This document shows positions 6,295-6,349 of a stretch of 6,349 nucleotides of DNA, one piece after another; within the stretch, counting starts at the first letter, position 1, and every line of letters begins with the position of its first letter. Origin of the DNA: Fidelibacterota bacterium (GTDB lineage: Bacteria; Fidelibacterota; UBA2242); the NCBI GenBank assembly GCA_023133185.1, contig JAGLWX010000158.1, forward strand, positions 1-6,349, read 5' to 3'. The notes under the pieces are model-generated. The model did not search any database, was not told where the DNA came from, and worked only from the letters and a program-made list of their open reading frames with translations. The position numbers and the translations under genes were made by a program.

Positions 6295-6349
6295 GCCTGC
6301 CCTGTGAAATGCGGAACGCGTGAAGGCTACGGAGTACCTGCCCGACTCC

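Larger units (their letters stand above)
5978..6349. other. 372-bp stretch without a convincing gene, filled with short repeats
   Basis: From the nitroreductase stop to the window end I find no frame that looks like a gene. The repeats listed separately cover much of it. The final part (6295-6349) holds an imperfect direct repeat, GGAGTATTGCCTGCCC (6287-6302) against GGAGTACCTGCCC (6331-6343, three bases shorter), and the last 19 bases can fold as GGAGT (6331-6335) / ACTCC (6345-6349). No promoter, RNA gene or coding start can be supported. Confidence 0.7.

Noticed and set aside
6191..6349. Open frame on the minus strand running in from the window edge, with a QYSNTP...YYSNTP repeat in its translation
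   Set aside because: The apparent peptide repeat is just the translation of the GGAGTATT octamer array and the 27-bp repeat. No start or recognised domain is visible, and it ends within repeat sequence.

Overview
The window reads as ordinary chromosome of a moderately AT-rich, free-living bacterium. The evidence for a Gram-negative, possibly FCB-type lineage (Calditrichota, Marinimicrobiota, KSB1 or similar) is indirect: an exported all-TPR protein, a fused Nnr enzyme, a VanZ-like protein and RecN in one gene string, and an intergenic region full of short dispersed repeats. No marker gene settles the taxonomy, so this placement is a guess.

Layout, all on the + strand. Positions 1-114 hold the last 37 codons of a gene cut by the window edge, possibly secG. 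A tRNA-Leu with anticodon GAG follows (162-245). Only 34 nt later comes a secreted or periplasmic protein of about eleven TPR repeats (280-1581), which ends in a strong intrinsic terminator (1598-1632). With no terminator between the tRNA and the TPR gene, the two are probably one transcript. A second unit follows: nnr (1732-3288), a VanZ-like membrane protein (3291-3695), recN (3714-5423) and a small nitroreductase-family flavoprotein (5432-5977). Its gaps are 2, 18 and 8 nt, so it looks like one operon.

Functionally the second unit combines metabolite repair (damaged NAD(P)H hydrates), double-strand-break repair (RecN) and a probable flavin-dependent, NAD(P)H-using reductase. A loose 'damage and redox housekeeping' theme is possible, but the genes may simply be co-transcribed housekeeping genes.

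The last 372 bp (5978-6349) contain no convincing gene. They are a mosaic of short repeats: an exact 27-bp direct repeat, each copy holding a perfect 8-bp-stem hairpin, whose first copy supplies the nitroreductase stop codon; a 15-bp direct repeat with CGTTCCG/CGGAACG dyads; an 8+8-bp dyad; a degenerate GATAAC repeat family; and an 8-bp-periodic GGAGTATT array. This is the least explained part of the window. I see no CRISPR array, complete mobile element, toxin-antitoxin pair, defence system or recognisable novel system.
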